Assembly (NCBI GenBank): GCA_964020085.1
Contig: OZ026604.1
Span: 27,026,393-27,090,392, forward strand
Length of the DNA stretch: 64,000 bases
From: Micromussa lordhowensis
Taxonomy: Eukaryota; Cnidaria; Anthozoa; Scleractinia; Lobophylliidae
Direction of reading: 5' to 3'
Positions 22,468-33,021 of this stretch are shown one piece after another. The stretch's first letter is position 1. Each line of letters begins with the position of its first letter. The position numbers and the translations under genes are program-made. The notes under the pieces were generated by a model. It did no database searches. It saw only the letters and a list, made by a program, of their open reading frames with translations, and was not told the DNA's origin.

Positions 22468-22553
22468 AATGAATTGGTCACGGTATTGCAATTTTTAGTT
22501 TAACGCAAAAGCACGATAAGCTTTCTGAGTAGCAGATATGTGTTCAGTTCAGT

Positions 22554-24269
22554 TCAGGTGTATGGCCCCGATAAAAATTTGAGTCCCGCCCTTTTCTTTA
22601 GAGAGTCTGCTGTTCTTCCCTCTTGAAATTTCAAATCCGAATCTCTCAGAATAGCCGTCCACTGTCCATATCCATGTCTATTAATTCCTTTCTTGAGAAG
22701 ATCGTCCTCATCTGCCGTGAATTTCATCACCCGATGAAGTTTCTTCTGAATACGCAGGTTCTCAACTTTCCTGGGGGGAGACAAGCTTGCCTTTTCCGTA
22801 GTGTCAACCGAGAGTGTCGGGCTTAAAGTTGAATCACCAAACCTCGCCTGCACGTCTTCATCTACTTCTGAACCCTTGCTTCCTTGAAGCTTTTGTAGAC
22901 ACTCGTGAGCCTTCACGGCAACTTCGCGCGATCTCCGCTTTTGATAGTGAACTTTGGCAACAGCAGAACTGTGTTTTTGGTCTTCCGACAATATCCTTTG
23001 CTCTTCGCTGGTGAGCTGATTGAGGCTTTCCGTTTCGACAATTTGGCGATAACGCGTAGGATGAATGTATTTTCCAATTGCATCAAACACCAGTTTGCTC
23101 ATGATCTCGCCCAATTTACCATGTTGACCTCCATTTCTGTTGATGAGAACGAAGTCACACTGGGGTTTAAGCAATGGTCTGACGTAAGACATGTAGCCAT
23201 TGAGCACTTGCATGTTTGCATCGGACAGAATCAAAGAATCGAATCCATACTTTCCAGCAGTCTTGAACGTTTTCTGATCAATGAATCCACCCTTTTCCTT
23301 AGCTGCAGTAATCATTTCCACCGTCAAATATTGATAGGTCATGGGACGTGATCCCTTCACTTTGATGAACAGATACATGGCTACAAACCTCGTGGCGAAT
23401 GTCAAGTCTGAGGGGTTAACTTGAGCTGGACCCGATTTGCAAATCTTCACGGTATTCTCGTAGCGCGGCAGATGGAACTTCACGACTTCCAACAATTCCT
23501 CCATTGTTGCCCAGTGGCCTCTTGCTTCCAGTGTCTCAATGTCTAAATCTTGTGTCCACTGCAATCTCATCATCTTTGCAACTGTCTTTCGCGCTCTTTT
23601 GAGGTACAACTCTGTTGCAGAGAATTTTTGAAAAACGACCTCTGATGCGCCATGAAGTTTTCTGAAGTCGATCATTTCAGAAATAGCATCTATGTAGCCC
23701 AAACGTCCACCATGGCCGAGCTTGCAGTCGTCTTGTAAGTAGTCGATAAACTTGAACAACAAATTTGGAGAACACAAACCAAAGTCCACCACGTCAAAAG
23801 TCAACTCTTCCTCGTCTTCACAACAAAATCTAAGAAACTTGAAGCATCTTGAAACTATCTGTTGGGCTGCACGATCTTTCTTGTAACCGCCACCACTTCC
23901 AGTCCACCATTTCGTGAATACTTCGCCAATGTCACACGATAACGTAAACGAGGGAAGTAACTTCACGGCATGCTTTGTGGTCTCACTTGTTTGATCTTGA
24001 ATAGTGTTCATCATTGAAACATTTCTTGCTAGCTTTAGTGAATCTGTGATTTCTGTCAAATTGGGCTTTTCATCAAAATAAAAGAACCAACTGTGCTTGT
24101 TATTAACATGTTTTCTGCACCCTCTTTGACTGTGAAATCCATCATGCTCACACTCTTGTATTGGGCAGTGAAACAAGCTGTCGGTTTCATCCTTTTCCAA
24201 GTGAAGCCGTTTCGGTTTGGGTGATGCTCCATCGATATCCGACCAATTGACTTTGCACTTCTTGCTCAT
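22554..24269 (-). CDS. C2H2-tyrosine recombinase-Myb protein, copy 4 (571 aa)
   Basis: Intact, with a handful of substitutions against copies 2-3: Thr in SFTLSC, Trp in TKWWTG, Val in LTVEM, Ile in VLINRN. None touches the candidate catalytic residues. The substitution pattern shows this is a distinct copy and not an assembly echo. Confidence 0.75.
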   Translation of the reverse strand: MSKKCKVNWSDIDGASPKPKRLHLEKDETDSLFHCPIQECEHDGFHSQRGCRKHVNNKHSWFFYFDEKPNLTEITDSLKLARNVSMMNTIQDQTSETTKHAVKLLPSFTLSCDIGEVFTKWWTGSGGGYKKDRAAQQIVSRCFKFLRFCCEDEEELTFDVVDFGLCSPNLLFKFIDYLQDDCKLGHGGRLGYIDAISEMIDFRKLHGASEVVFQKFSATELYLKRARKTVAKMMRLQWTQDLDIETLEARGHWATMEELLEVVKFHLPRYENTVKICKSGPAQVNPSDLTFATRFVAMYLFIKVKGSRPMTYQYLTVEMITAAKEKGGFIDQKTFKTAGKYGFDSLILSDANMQVLNGYMSYVRPLLKPQCDFVLINRNGGQHGKLGEIMSKLVFDAIGKYIHPTRYRQIVETESLNQLTSEEQRILSEDQKHSSAVAKVHYQKRRSREVAVKAHECLQKLQGSKGSEVDEDVQARFGDSTLSPTLSVDTTEKASLSPPRKVENLRIQKKLHRVMKFTADEDDLLKKGINRHGYGQWTAILRDSDLKFQEGRTADSLKKRAGLKFLSGPYT

Positions 24270-24502
24270 TTTGGCTTTTTAAGAGCATTTGGCCAACACG
24301 ATCTCCTTGAAAGCTGAACCATAATCAAGGAGCGGATGACAAGCAAAGGAACTGCATATATGTTTATATTTGCCAAGGCATGCCCTTACTTGCCCGCCCT
24401 CATTACTATTGTGCAAAATTCATGACAGTGACATGCAAGCAAACTCGCCCAAGCAGGTCTGAGAGTGCCCTATTGTTTGCCTCATTTACAAAGGGTACTT
24501 TA

Positions 24503-25580
24503 ATTTGGGAACAACATGGGAATGCATAGAAAAATGGTCCGAAATATGTTTCCAGATGACCAATTTGGGAACAATATGTTCTCTTCACATAGAGGAACTT
24601 GGAACAAAAAGTGTCCTACATTAGCAATTTGGGAACAATGTGTTCCATTCACAGATAGGAACTCGGAACAAAACAGTCCTAAGTGAACAATTTAGGAACA
24701 ATGTGTTCCATTTACAGAGAGGAACTCGGAACAAAACAGTCCCACAAATGATCAATTTGGGAACAATGTGTTCCATTTACAGAGAGGAACTCGGAACAAA
24801 ACAGTCCTAAATGATCAATTGGGGGAACAATGTCTTCCATTTACAGACAGGAACTCGGAACAAAACAGTCCTAAATGATCAATTGGGGGAACAATGTCTT
24901 CCATTTACAGAGAGGAACTCGGAACAAAACAGTCCTAAATGATCAATTTGGGAACAATGTGTTCCATTCACAGATAGGAACTCGGAACAAAACAGTCCTG
25001 AATGAACAATTTAGGAACAATGTGTTCCATATGCAGAGAGGAACTCGGAACAAAACAGTCCTGAATGATCAATTTAGGAACAATGTGTCCCATTTTACAG
25101 AGAGGAACTCGGAACAAAACAGTCCCAAATGAACAATTTGGGAACAATGTGTTCCATTCGCAGAGAGGAACTCGGAACAAAACAGTCCTAAATGAACAAT
25201 TTAGGAACAATGTGTTCCATTTACAGAGAGGAACTCGGAACAAAACAGTCCTAAATGACTAATTTGGGAACAATGTGTTCCATTCACAGAGAGGAACTCG
25301 GAACAAAACAGTCCTAAATGACCAATTTGGGAACAATGTGTTCCATTCACAGAGAGGAACTCGGAACAAAACAGTCCTAATTTATCAATTTAGGAACAAT
25401 GTGTTCCATGCACTGATAGGAATTCGGAACAAAACAGTCCTAATTTATCAATTTAGGAACAATGTGTTCCATGCACTGATAGGAATTCGGAACAAAACAG
25501 TCCTAATTTATCAATTTAGGAACAATGTGTTCCATTTACAATTGGGAACTCGGAACGAAATGTTCCCCTTTTACACTAGA
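24503..25580. repeat. 63-bp minisatellite, array 4 (expanded)
   Basis: Longer than arrays 1-3 by about two repeats, with rearranged internal variants. This shows local repeat turnover after the unit duplication. Confidence 0.9.
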
Positions 25581-25977
25581 GTGAACGTTTTGTTCCTATC
25601 TTGTAAAAAATCTGGTCCTCTTATAGTCAACAGGAACACAAAAACGAGGAACAGTCGATACTAGAGGAACGTTTCTTTTGGAATATAGGAACAGCCAACG
25701 AAACTTAAAATCAGCGAAAAAACAAGTCAAAGACTAAAGAAAAGCTCAAAAATGTGTAAGCCAAGCGCTTAGGTAAAATGGAAACAATCTTCAAAATCTG
25801 GTGAAGTTCTTTTCACTCAAAGGTAGCAAAACGCGCTATGATGAATTTTTGGGAAATGTATAGAATCGTTTCCCTAAATTTCAGTTCCTATTCCCTTTTC
25901 GGCTCAAATCACTGTTCGAGACCTTTTGTTGATCAGATTTGCGACCTGTTGGAGTGCTCTCTTTTAAACTTTGAGTC

Positions 25978-26783
25978 CGGTAAAAGTGGTCACTGATGAT
26001 AATGGCGAAAAGACTGCTACTTAGAGGGTTTATACTTGCAAACCAAACGGAACAAACTTTGCCGGAACATCTACTGTATAGCTTCTAAAGATACTTACAG
26101 GAATAAAGACAAGTAATCTAATAATGGTTGTTAAATATTCACATTTCCGTGAAATCTGGGAAATCCACCTTTTCCAGCCCTTAAGTACAGAAGTGTGAAG
26201 CCTAAGAACTTCCAGTATGATTTAATAGCAAGGGGAATACATTATAGCCATGAAAAGTTTATTTGAGATGGCAGAAAAGACGGATTTTATGGATTTCACG
26301 GAAATGTGAATATTAAACAGCCATTACTATATTACTTCTCTTTATTTCTGTAAGTATCTAATATAAACAATAATAATATAATAATAATAATATAAGATAC
26401 TTACAGTAAGAAAGAGAAGTAATATAATAATAGTGGTGTTTAATATTCACATTTCCGTGAAATCCATAAAATCCGTCTTTTCTGCCATCTCAAATAAACT
26501 TTTCATGGCTATAATGTATTCCCCTTGCTATTAAATCATACTGGAAGTTCTTAGGCTTCACACTTCTGTACTTGAGGGGTGGAAAAGGTGGATTTCCCGG
26601 ATTTCACGGAAATGTGAATATTTAACAACCATTATTATATTACTTCCCTTTATTCCTGTAAGTGTCTTTAGATGTTATACAGTAGATGTTCTGGTTAAGT
26701 TTGTTCCGTTTGGTTTGCAAGTATAACCCCTGTAAGCTGTAGTCTTTTCGCTCTTATCATCCGTGACCAGTTTTTCCGCCCTC
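25978..26783. repeat. 0.8-kb palindrome with about 390-bp arms
   Basis: The segment around 25978-26372 is the inverted complement of 26395-26783 with scattered differences; the centre near 26375-26395 is (AAT)-rich. It carries the TTTCCGTGAAATCC motif family of the unit heads. It is either a foldback transposon or an inverted duplication, and it replaces the head of unit 5. Confidence 0.75.
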
Positions 26784-27364
26784 GAAGTTTAAGAGAAGGT
26801 CGGTAAAGACGGATTTTCCGGACTCATAAATCTATGTGACTGACTTAAATAGCTTCAAATAACACAGGGATGTTTGCTACAACAACTTGAAGGCATGAAA
26901 CTTCTTGTTTTGAGTGCTCAATTTCTTAAATCAGTTCACTGTTGAAAGACTCAAACAACAGTTCTGAACTTCTTTGAAAGACAGTTGTTTGCGTATAGTG
27001 AATATATGACACTGCTATTATATGTTCCACCTGAATTAGCCTGAATGACTTGAATACTCTCCAGAGAACGCAATCAAGAGATCTGGAAAGACTAGGAGTA
27101 CGCGAAAGAGGCCAATGCATCGACCTCATAGTCAAGCGAATGAGAAGAGGCCGCGCAGGACATTGTTTAATTATTTCAGTCAGAAATAGAAATGACAGAA
27201 AATAGCAAAACGAATGTCCCTATACCAAGTTTAGGCGCCGTAAGAATTTAATGTGAACTCAGGATTCACTCAACTAATTGTTTAAGGATTGTATATACAT
27301 GCATTTGAGAGATAAACAGAGTTTAACGTTAAGACTGCCTTCTTTGTACACGTTCGTAGTGTTG
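26784..27364. other. Unit 5 non-coding segment
   Basis: I see no convincing gene, RNA or repeat here. It lies between the palindrome and the recombinase copy 5 stop codon. Confidence 0.4.
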
Positions 27365-29059
27365 TTAACCTTGAGGCATTTTGAGTCCAGCCCTTTTCTT
27401 AAGAGAATCTGCTGTTCTTCCCATTTGAAATTTGAACTCGGTATCTCTAAGAATGGCGGTCCATTGTCCATATCCATGCCTGTCAATTCCTCGTTTGAGA
27501 AAATCGTCCTCGTCTGCCGTAAATTTAATAACCCGATGAAGTCTCCTCTGAGTTCGCAGGTTCTCAGTGGGAATGACCGCATTTCTGGGGGGAGACAAGC
27601 TTGCTTTTTCCATAGTTTCAACCGACATTGTCGAGCTAGAAGTTGAACCACCAAACCTCGCCTGTACATCTTCGTCCACCTCTGACCCCTTGCTTCCTTG
27701 AAGCTTTTGTAGACACTCATGAGCCTTCACAGCAACTTCGCGTGATCTCCGCTTTTGGTAGTGAACTTTGGCAACAGCAGAACTGTGTTTCTGGTCTTCC
27801 GACAAAATCCTTTGCTCCTCGCTGGTGAGCTGATTGAGGCTTTCCGTTTCAACAATTTGGCGATAGCGCGTAGGATGAATGTATTTTCCAATTGCATCAA
27901 AAACCAGTTTGCTCATAATCTCGCCCAATTTACCATGTTGGCCGCAATTTCTGTTGACCAGAACGAAATCACACTGGGGTTTGAGAAGCGGTCTGACGTA
28001 CGAGATGTAACCATCGAGCACTTGCATGTTTGCATCTGTCAGAATCAAAGAATCAAATCCGTACTTTCCAGCAGTCTTGAACGTTTTCTGATCAATGAAT
28101 CCGCCCTTTTCCTTAGCCGTAGCAACCATGTCCACCGTCAAATATTGATAAGTCATGGGACGTGACCCCTTCACTTTGATGAACAGGTACACGGCTACGA
28201 ATTTCGTGGCAAATGTCAAATCTCAAGGGTTAACTTGAGCTGGACTCGATTTGCAAATCTTCACGGTATTTTCGTAGCGTGGCAGATGAAATTTCACGAC
28301 CTTCAACAATTCTTCCATTGTTGCCCAGTGGCCTCTTGCTTCCAGTGTCTCAATGTCGAAATCTTGAGTCCACTGCAATCTCATCATTTTTGCAACTGTC
28401 TTGCGTGCTCTTTTGAGGTACAACTCTGTTGCAGAGAACTTTCGAAGAACTGCCTCCGATGCGCCATGAAGTTTTCTGAAGTCGATCATTTCAGAAATTG
28501 CATCTATGTAGCCTAAACGTCCACCGTGTCCAAGCTTACGTTCGTCTTGTAAGTAGTCGATGAACTTGAACAACAGATTTGGAGAACACAAACTAAAGTC
28601 CACCACGTCAAAAGTCAACTCTTCCTTGTCTTCGCAGCAAAATCTCAGAAACTTCAAGCATCTTGTCACTATTTGTTGAGCTGTGCGATCTTTCTTGCAA
28701 CCGCCGCCACTTCCAGTCAACCATTTCGTGAATACTTCGCCGATATCACACGATAATGAAAACGATGGAAGTAACTTAACAGCATGCTTTGTGGTTTCAC
28801 TTGTTTGATCTTGAATTGTGTTCTTCATCGGAAAATCCATTTCTTTCGAATCGGGTTTTTCGTCAAAATAGAAGAACCAACTGTGCTTGGTATTAACATG
28901 CTTTCTGCACCCTCTTTGACTTTGAAATCCATCATGATCACACTCTTGTATTGGGCAGTGATACAAACTGTCGGCTTCATCTTTTTCCAAGTGAAGGCGT
29001 TTTGGTTTGGGTGACGCTCCATCGATATTCGACCAATTGGCTTTGCACTTCTTGCTCAT
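27365..29059 (-). pseudogene. C2H2-tyrosine recombinase-Myb, divergent copy 5 (nonsense)
   Basis: This copy differs from the others at many positions, has a short deletion after the zinc finger and a few extra residues before the Myb domain. A TGA at about 28218-28223 replaces a Ser codon just before the catalytic domain and splits it into 278 and 284 residues. HPTR, QKHSS and KVHYQ are still present downstream. It is an older duplicate, or the original gene from which the tandem units were amplified. Confidence 0.85.
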
Positions 29060-29261
29060 TTTGCCTCTCTAAGGGAACATTTGACCCACAGTAACAACCA
29101 ATAACCAATAGAGGAACTGCATATAAATCTGCATTTGCCAAGGCATGCCCTTACTTGCCCGTCCTCATTACTATTGTGCAAAATTCATGACGGTAAGATG
29201 CACGCAAATTTGCCCAAGCAGGTCCGTGCGTGCCCGGTTGTCTGCTTCATTAAAAAGGACT

Positions 29262-30295
29262 TCTTAATTTGGGAACAAAGTCTCCCATTCACAGATAGGA
29301 ATTCGGAACAAATCAGTCCTAAATGACCAATTTGGGAAAGCTGTGTTCCATTTACAGATAGGAACTCGGAACAAAACAGTCTTAAATGACCAATTTGGGA
29401 ACAGTGTGTTCCATTCACAGATAGGAACTCGGAACAAAACAGTCCAAAATTTGGTCCTAAATGACCAGTTTGGGAACAGAGTCTTCCATTCACAGATAGG
29501 AACTCGGAACAAAACAGTCCTAATTGTCCAATTTCGGAACAGTGTGTTCCATGTACAGATAGGAACTCGGAACAAAACAGTCCTAATTGTCCAATTTCGG
29601 AACAGCGTATTCCATTTACAGATAGGAACTTGGAACAAAACAGTCCTAATTGTCCAATTTCGGAACAGTGTGTTCCATTCACAGATAGGAACTCGGAACA
29701 AAACAGTCCAAAATTTGGTCCTAAATGGCCAGTTTGGGAACAGAGTCTTCCATTCACAGATAGGAACTCGGAACAAAACAGTCCTAATTGTCCAATTTCG
29801 GAACAGTGTGTTCCATTTACAGATAGGAACTCGGAACAAAACAGTCCTAATTGTCCAATTTCGGAACAGCGTATTCCATTTACAGATAGGAACTCGGAAC
29901 AAAACAGTCCTAATTGTCCAATTTCGGAACAGTGTGTTCCATTTACAGATAGGAACTCGGAACAAAACAGTCCTAAATGAACAATTTAGGAACAATGTGT
30001 TCCATTTACAGAGAGGAACTCGGAACAAAACAGTCCTAAATGACTAATTTGGGAACAATGTGTTCCATTCGCAGAGAGGAACTCGGAACAAAACAGTCCT
30101 AATTTATCAATTTGGGAACAATGTGTTCCATGCACTGATAAGAATTCGGAACAAAACAGTCCTAAGTTATCAATTTGGGAACAATGTGTTCCATGCACTG
30201 ATAGGAATTCGGAACAAAACAGTCCTAATTTATCAATTTAGGAACAATGTGTTCCATTTACAATTGGGAACTCGGCACGAAATGTTCCCCTTTTA
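29262..30295. repeat. 63-bp minisatellite, array 5 (divergent)
   Basis: The left half uses a diverged type (CAATTTCGGAACAGTGTGTTCC with ACAGATAGGAACTC). The right end returns to the type found in arrays 1-4. The inverted repeat GGAACA...TGTTCC is kept in most copies despite divergence elsewhere. Confidence 0.9.
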
Positions 30296-30604
30296 CACTA
30301 GAGTGAACGTTTTGTTCCTATCTTGTAAAAAATCTGGTCCTCTTATAGTCAACAGGAACACAAAAACGAGGAACAGTCGATACTAGAGGAACGTTCCCTT
30401 TGGAATATAGGAACAGCCAACGAAACTTAAAATCAGCGAAAAAACAAGTCAAAGACTAAAGAAAAGCTCAAAAATGTGTAAGCCAAGCGCTTAGGTGAAA
30501 CAGAAACAATCTTCAAAATCTAGTGAAGTTCTTTTCACTCAAAGGTAGCAAAACGCGCTATGATGAATTTTTGGGAAATGTATAGAATTGTGGTGGTTAA
30601 AGCC

Positions 30605-30612
30605 TATATAAA
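30605..30612 (+). promoter_or_regulatory. TATA box of the ATPase gene
   Basis: CTATATAAATG, about 60 bp before the ATG at 30667. Confidence 0.55.
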
Positions 30613-30666
30613 TGTGGAACATTATACACATTTTGTCAGTTCGCCCTAGGCTTTGAGTGAGTTGAC

Positions 30667-32034
30667 ATGAGTTGGTCCTGTCCTGTTTGTCAAAAGGATT
30701 TTTCTAGAAAGGATAATTTGCAAAGACATATGAACAGCAAACACAGTAATTCCAATTTTACTCCAGTCATACCGATGTCTCAAGAAAAGTGTCAGCGGTT
30801 TCAGTTTGAACATCCGTTCACTTGCATGGTGGCCGGGATGACTGGATCAGGCAAGACGATCTGGGTCCAATCACTGTTAAGACAGGCTTACAGAATGATT
30901 AATCTTCCTCCCGAAAGAATAGTGTGGTGTTACTCACAGTGGCAGCCCACCTATATGGAAATGCTAGTCGCCATACCAAATATAGAATTTGTCAAGGGAA
31001 TCCCGGAATCTCTGGAAAATGATTCCTATTTAGATGTCAACATACGCAACCTGATTGTCTTTGACGACCAAATGATTGAAGCCGGAAAAGATAATCGGAT
31101 CGTGAACCTGTTTACAAAAGGATCGCATCACCGAAATCTGAGCGTTATTTACATTGTGCAAAATCTGTTCCATCAAGGCAAAGGCAACCGAAGCATCAGC
31201 TTAAACAGTAATTACTTGGTGTTGTTCAAAAATCCACGTGATAAACTACAAGTTTTGACCCTAGCCAAACAAATGTATCCCGGGCGTACTGATTTCTTCC
31301 TAAAACAATATGAAGAAGCTGTAAGAAGGCCCTATGGTTATCTTTTGATCGATTTGAAAACTACCACTCGAGATGACTGTAGGCTGAGAACAAACGTGCT
31401 CCCTGGAGAAGAAAAGTTTAATCAAGTAGAGAAAGAAGAAAATATCCCTCAGGAGTTACTAAGATATCTGAAACAGCAAACTCTGATGGTGTCCCCGCCA
31501 ATTTCGGAGATGCAACGCATTCAGAATAATATGGATAATCTCCTGTATCGTACAAACCTTGGAGAGGACCAAAAAGCGAAGCAGTACATGCAGTTGCAAA
31601 ACAAGTTTTTAAACTATAAACACCAGCTCAAATCGTTAATACCTGAAGCAACAATACCCACTCAACCCCAAGAGCCAAATGAAATTTCTACGAATGTACT
31701 GACAGGCGACGTACCAACTGCGCCAAACCCCGTTCAAAAACCACCAGAAATCATACCAGCGACTCCAGTTCAAGCACCAACCCAAGTGACAGCCCCACAA
31801 GCCTTATCTACCATGGCAACCTCTTCCTCTATCTCATCTCCCGCCCTCCCTCCCTCCATTTTGACTCCCCCTCCCACAGTCGAAACGCTGTCACCAGTTA
31901 GAAAGCGTAAACGCCCCCAGTCTGTCAAATTTGTAAATTACCTGGACTATGAACCGAAGAAAGCCTCTAGACGATCTCGACGTTTACACAGGACTTCGCC
32001 TTACAAGTACTCTCAATACGATGAAGACGATTGA
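30667..32034 (+). CDS. C2H2 finger fused to A32/FtsK-HerA-type packaging ATPase
   Basis: This 455-residue intact protein has an N-terminal C2H2 finger (residues 5-26, CPVCQKDF...HMNSKH), a P-loop (57-64, GMTGSGKT) and a Walker B (130-137, LIVFDDQM). A sensor-like segment NLSVIYIVQNLF and the NPRDK word follow, matching the order in the Polinton ATPase at 47156. A Pro/Thr-rich tail with basic clusters makes up the last 120 residues. Family role: ATP-driven packaging of DNA into a capsid for Polintons, adenovirus-like and nucleocytoplasmic DNA viruses. Here there is no capsid gene, so it may act on DNA in another way or rely on a helper (inference). It ends with AATAAA 100 bp downstream inside the TIR. 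Confidence 0.85.
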   Translation: MSWSCPVCQKDFSRKDNLQRHMNSKHSNSNFTPVIPMSQEKCQRFQFEHPFTCMVAGMTGSGKTIWVQSLLRQAYRMINLPPERIVWCYSQWQPTYMEMLVAIPNIEFVKGIPESLENDSYLDVNIRNLIVFDDQMIEAGKDNRIVNLFTKGSHHRNLSVIYIVQNLFHQGKGNRSISLNSNYLVLFKNPRDKLQVLTLAKQMYPGRTDFFLKQYEEAVRRPYGYLLIDLKTTTRDDCRLRTNVLPGEEKFNQVEKEENIPQELLRYLKQQTLMVSPPISEMQRIQNNMDNLLYRTNLGEDQKAKQYMQLQNKFLNYKHQLKSLIPEATIPTQPQEPNEISTNVLTGDVPTAPNPVQKPPEIIPATPVQAPTQVTAPQALSTMATSSSISSPALPPSILTPPPTVETLSPVRKRKRPQSVKFVNYLDYEPKKASRRSRRLHRTSPYKYSQYDEDD

Positions 32035-32134
32035 TTGCATCCTAATTTCCTGATGCTTTACTCATAAACATGTTGTAGTTGTATTAATTTTGGTGTATTC
32101 ATTTCAAATCTGTGTGTATTCACTATTAACAAGC

Positions 32135-32140
32135 AATAAA
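32135..32140 (+). terminator. AATAAA signal of the ATPase gene
   Basis: AATAAA about 100 bp after the stop, mirrored in the left TIR at 2052-2057. Confidence 0.5.
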
Positions 32141-32325
32141 GTAATCTTCAAGAAAACAATTTATTGTCGAGTGTTTAAATTAATTAGTCTTCCGAACTTC
32201 TATTGTTGTCATTTCAATGGTAGAGCTGTCCCATGGGCTTTTCCGTTGGAGTTTGTATGCAAATCAAGTGTTGAAAGTGGATTCAGTGCGTGACTAACAG
32301 AGCGGAAACCTCGAGCAGTTAGCTA

Positions 32326-32525
32326 NNNNNNNNNNNNNNNNNNNNNNNNNNNNNNNNNNNNNNNNNNNNNNNNNNNNNNNNNNNNNNNNNNNNNNNNNNN
32401 NNNNNNNNNNNNNNNNNNNNNNNNNNNNNNNNNNNNNNNNNNNNNNNNNNNNNNNNNNNNNNNNNNNNNNNNNNNNNNNNNNNNNNNNNNNNNNNNNNNN
32501 NNNNNNNNNNNNNNNNNNNNNNNNN
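32326..32525. other. Assembly gap (200 N)
   Basis: A run of N within the right TIR; true length is unknown. Confidence 1.
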
Positions 32526-32605
32526 AGCCGAATATATTTTCTCTCGTCGCCAAAGTCAGATAAAAACATAATAGCTTCGATGTCTTTTACGCTCAAGCAA
32601 GCCAT
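32526..32605 (-). CDS. Small open frame in the right TIR (partial, enters gap)
   Basis: Inverted homologue of 1792-1875, starting MACLSVKDIE with changes such as EAIMF for ESIML. Retention of an open frame in both arms hints at coding constraint, but the frame is truncated by the N run. Confidence 0.3.
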
Positions 32606-32935
32606 CTTCACGATTAACGTTTCGACTTGCATGCTTGGAAGCTATCCGCTCAAAAATATTATTTACTCGACAAGAATAAACTGAAAGTCTCGGAGATAAA
32701 CTTTCCAAGCAAAGCGATTACAAGAACGATAGCGCTTTCGTTAAAATTCGCGTTTTTATTTTAAACACATGATAGATTTATAAGGCAATCAAAGCTCACT
32801 ATTAGCGGGCAAGCCCAGGCAACCTTATTGCTTTTATTGTTTAGAGTGACGCTGATTAGTATGGAGGAAGACACCTCATTTGTATGGAGGAACGCATTTT
32901 TTCCCTAAGTTATAACAATAGGTGACGTCATGGAC

Positions 32936-32983
32936 TAGGCACCTAATCCACCTAATCCATAGGCATCTAATCCACCTAATCTG
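32936..32983. promoter_or_regulatory. Subterminal ACCTAATC repeats, right end
   Basis: Inverted counterpart of 1499-1545. One of the four words is degenerate (ATCTAATCC). Confidence 0.5.
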
Positions 32984-33017
32984 GAACAGGGATAATTCCC
33001 AACATATATAACTACTA

Positions 33018-33021
33018 TGGG
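33018..33021. repeat. Target-site direct repeat TGGG, right copy
   Basis: Partner of 1460-1463, immediately outside the right terminal inverted repeat. Confidence 0.75.

Larger units (their letters stand above)
20265..25861. repeat. Tandem unit 4 (5.60 kb)
   Basis: Intact recombinase and spliced gene. The minisatellite array is longer and rearranged relative to units 1-3. The similarity to a next unit ends at TAGAATCGTTTCCC, where the palindromic segment begins. Confidence 0.9.
1464..33017. mobile_element. 31.55-kb TIR element carrying tyrosine recombinase and packaging ATPase (unnamed)
   Basis: Both ends share the inverted sequence TAGTAGTTATATATG and continue as a long imperfect inverted repeat. 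The element is flanked by TGGG on each side. Gene order: zinc-ribbon protein (-), core-like protein (-), GGA satellite, four tandem units each with a spliced plus-strand gene, a minus-strand C2H2-tyrosine recombinase-Myb gene and a 63-bp minisatellite, a divergent fifth recombinase unit, and a C2H2-packaging ATPase gene (+). The ATPase and core-like protein tie it to Polinton or adenovirus-like DNA elements, but no capsid, protease, polymerase or rve integrase gene is visible. Without the duplications the element would be about 12 kb, near the size of virophage or Polinton-like virus genomes. I know of no named family with this combination, though I could not search. Confidence 0.8.
32045..33017. 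repeat. Right terminal inverted repeat of the recombinase element
   Basis: Inverted counterpart of 1464-2170. It is interrupted by the 200-N gap. The left arm has only about 20 bases at the corresponding place, so the gap may be over-sized or may hide an insertion. Confidence 0.85.

Noticed and set aside
14809..25861. Units 3 and 4 as assembly duplicates
   Set aside because: They differ at several coding positions, in minisatellite length and at small indels, so at least part of the repetition is real; copy number still needs long reads.
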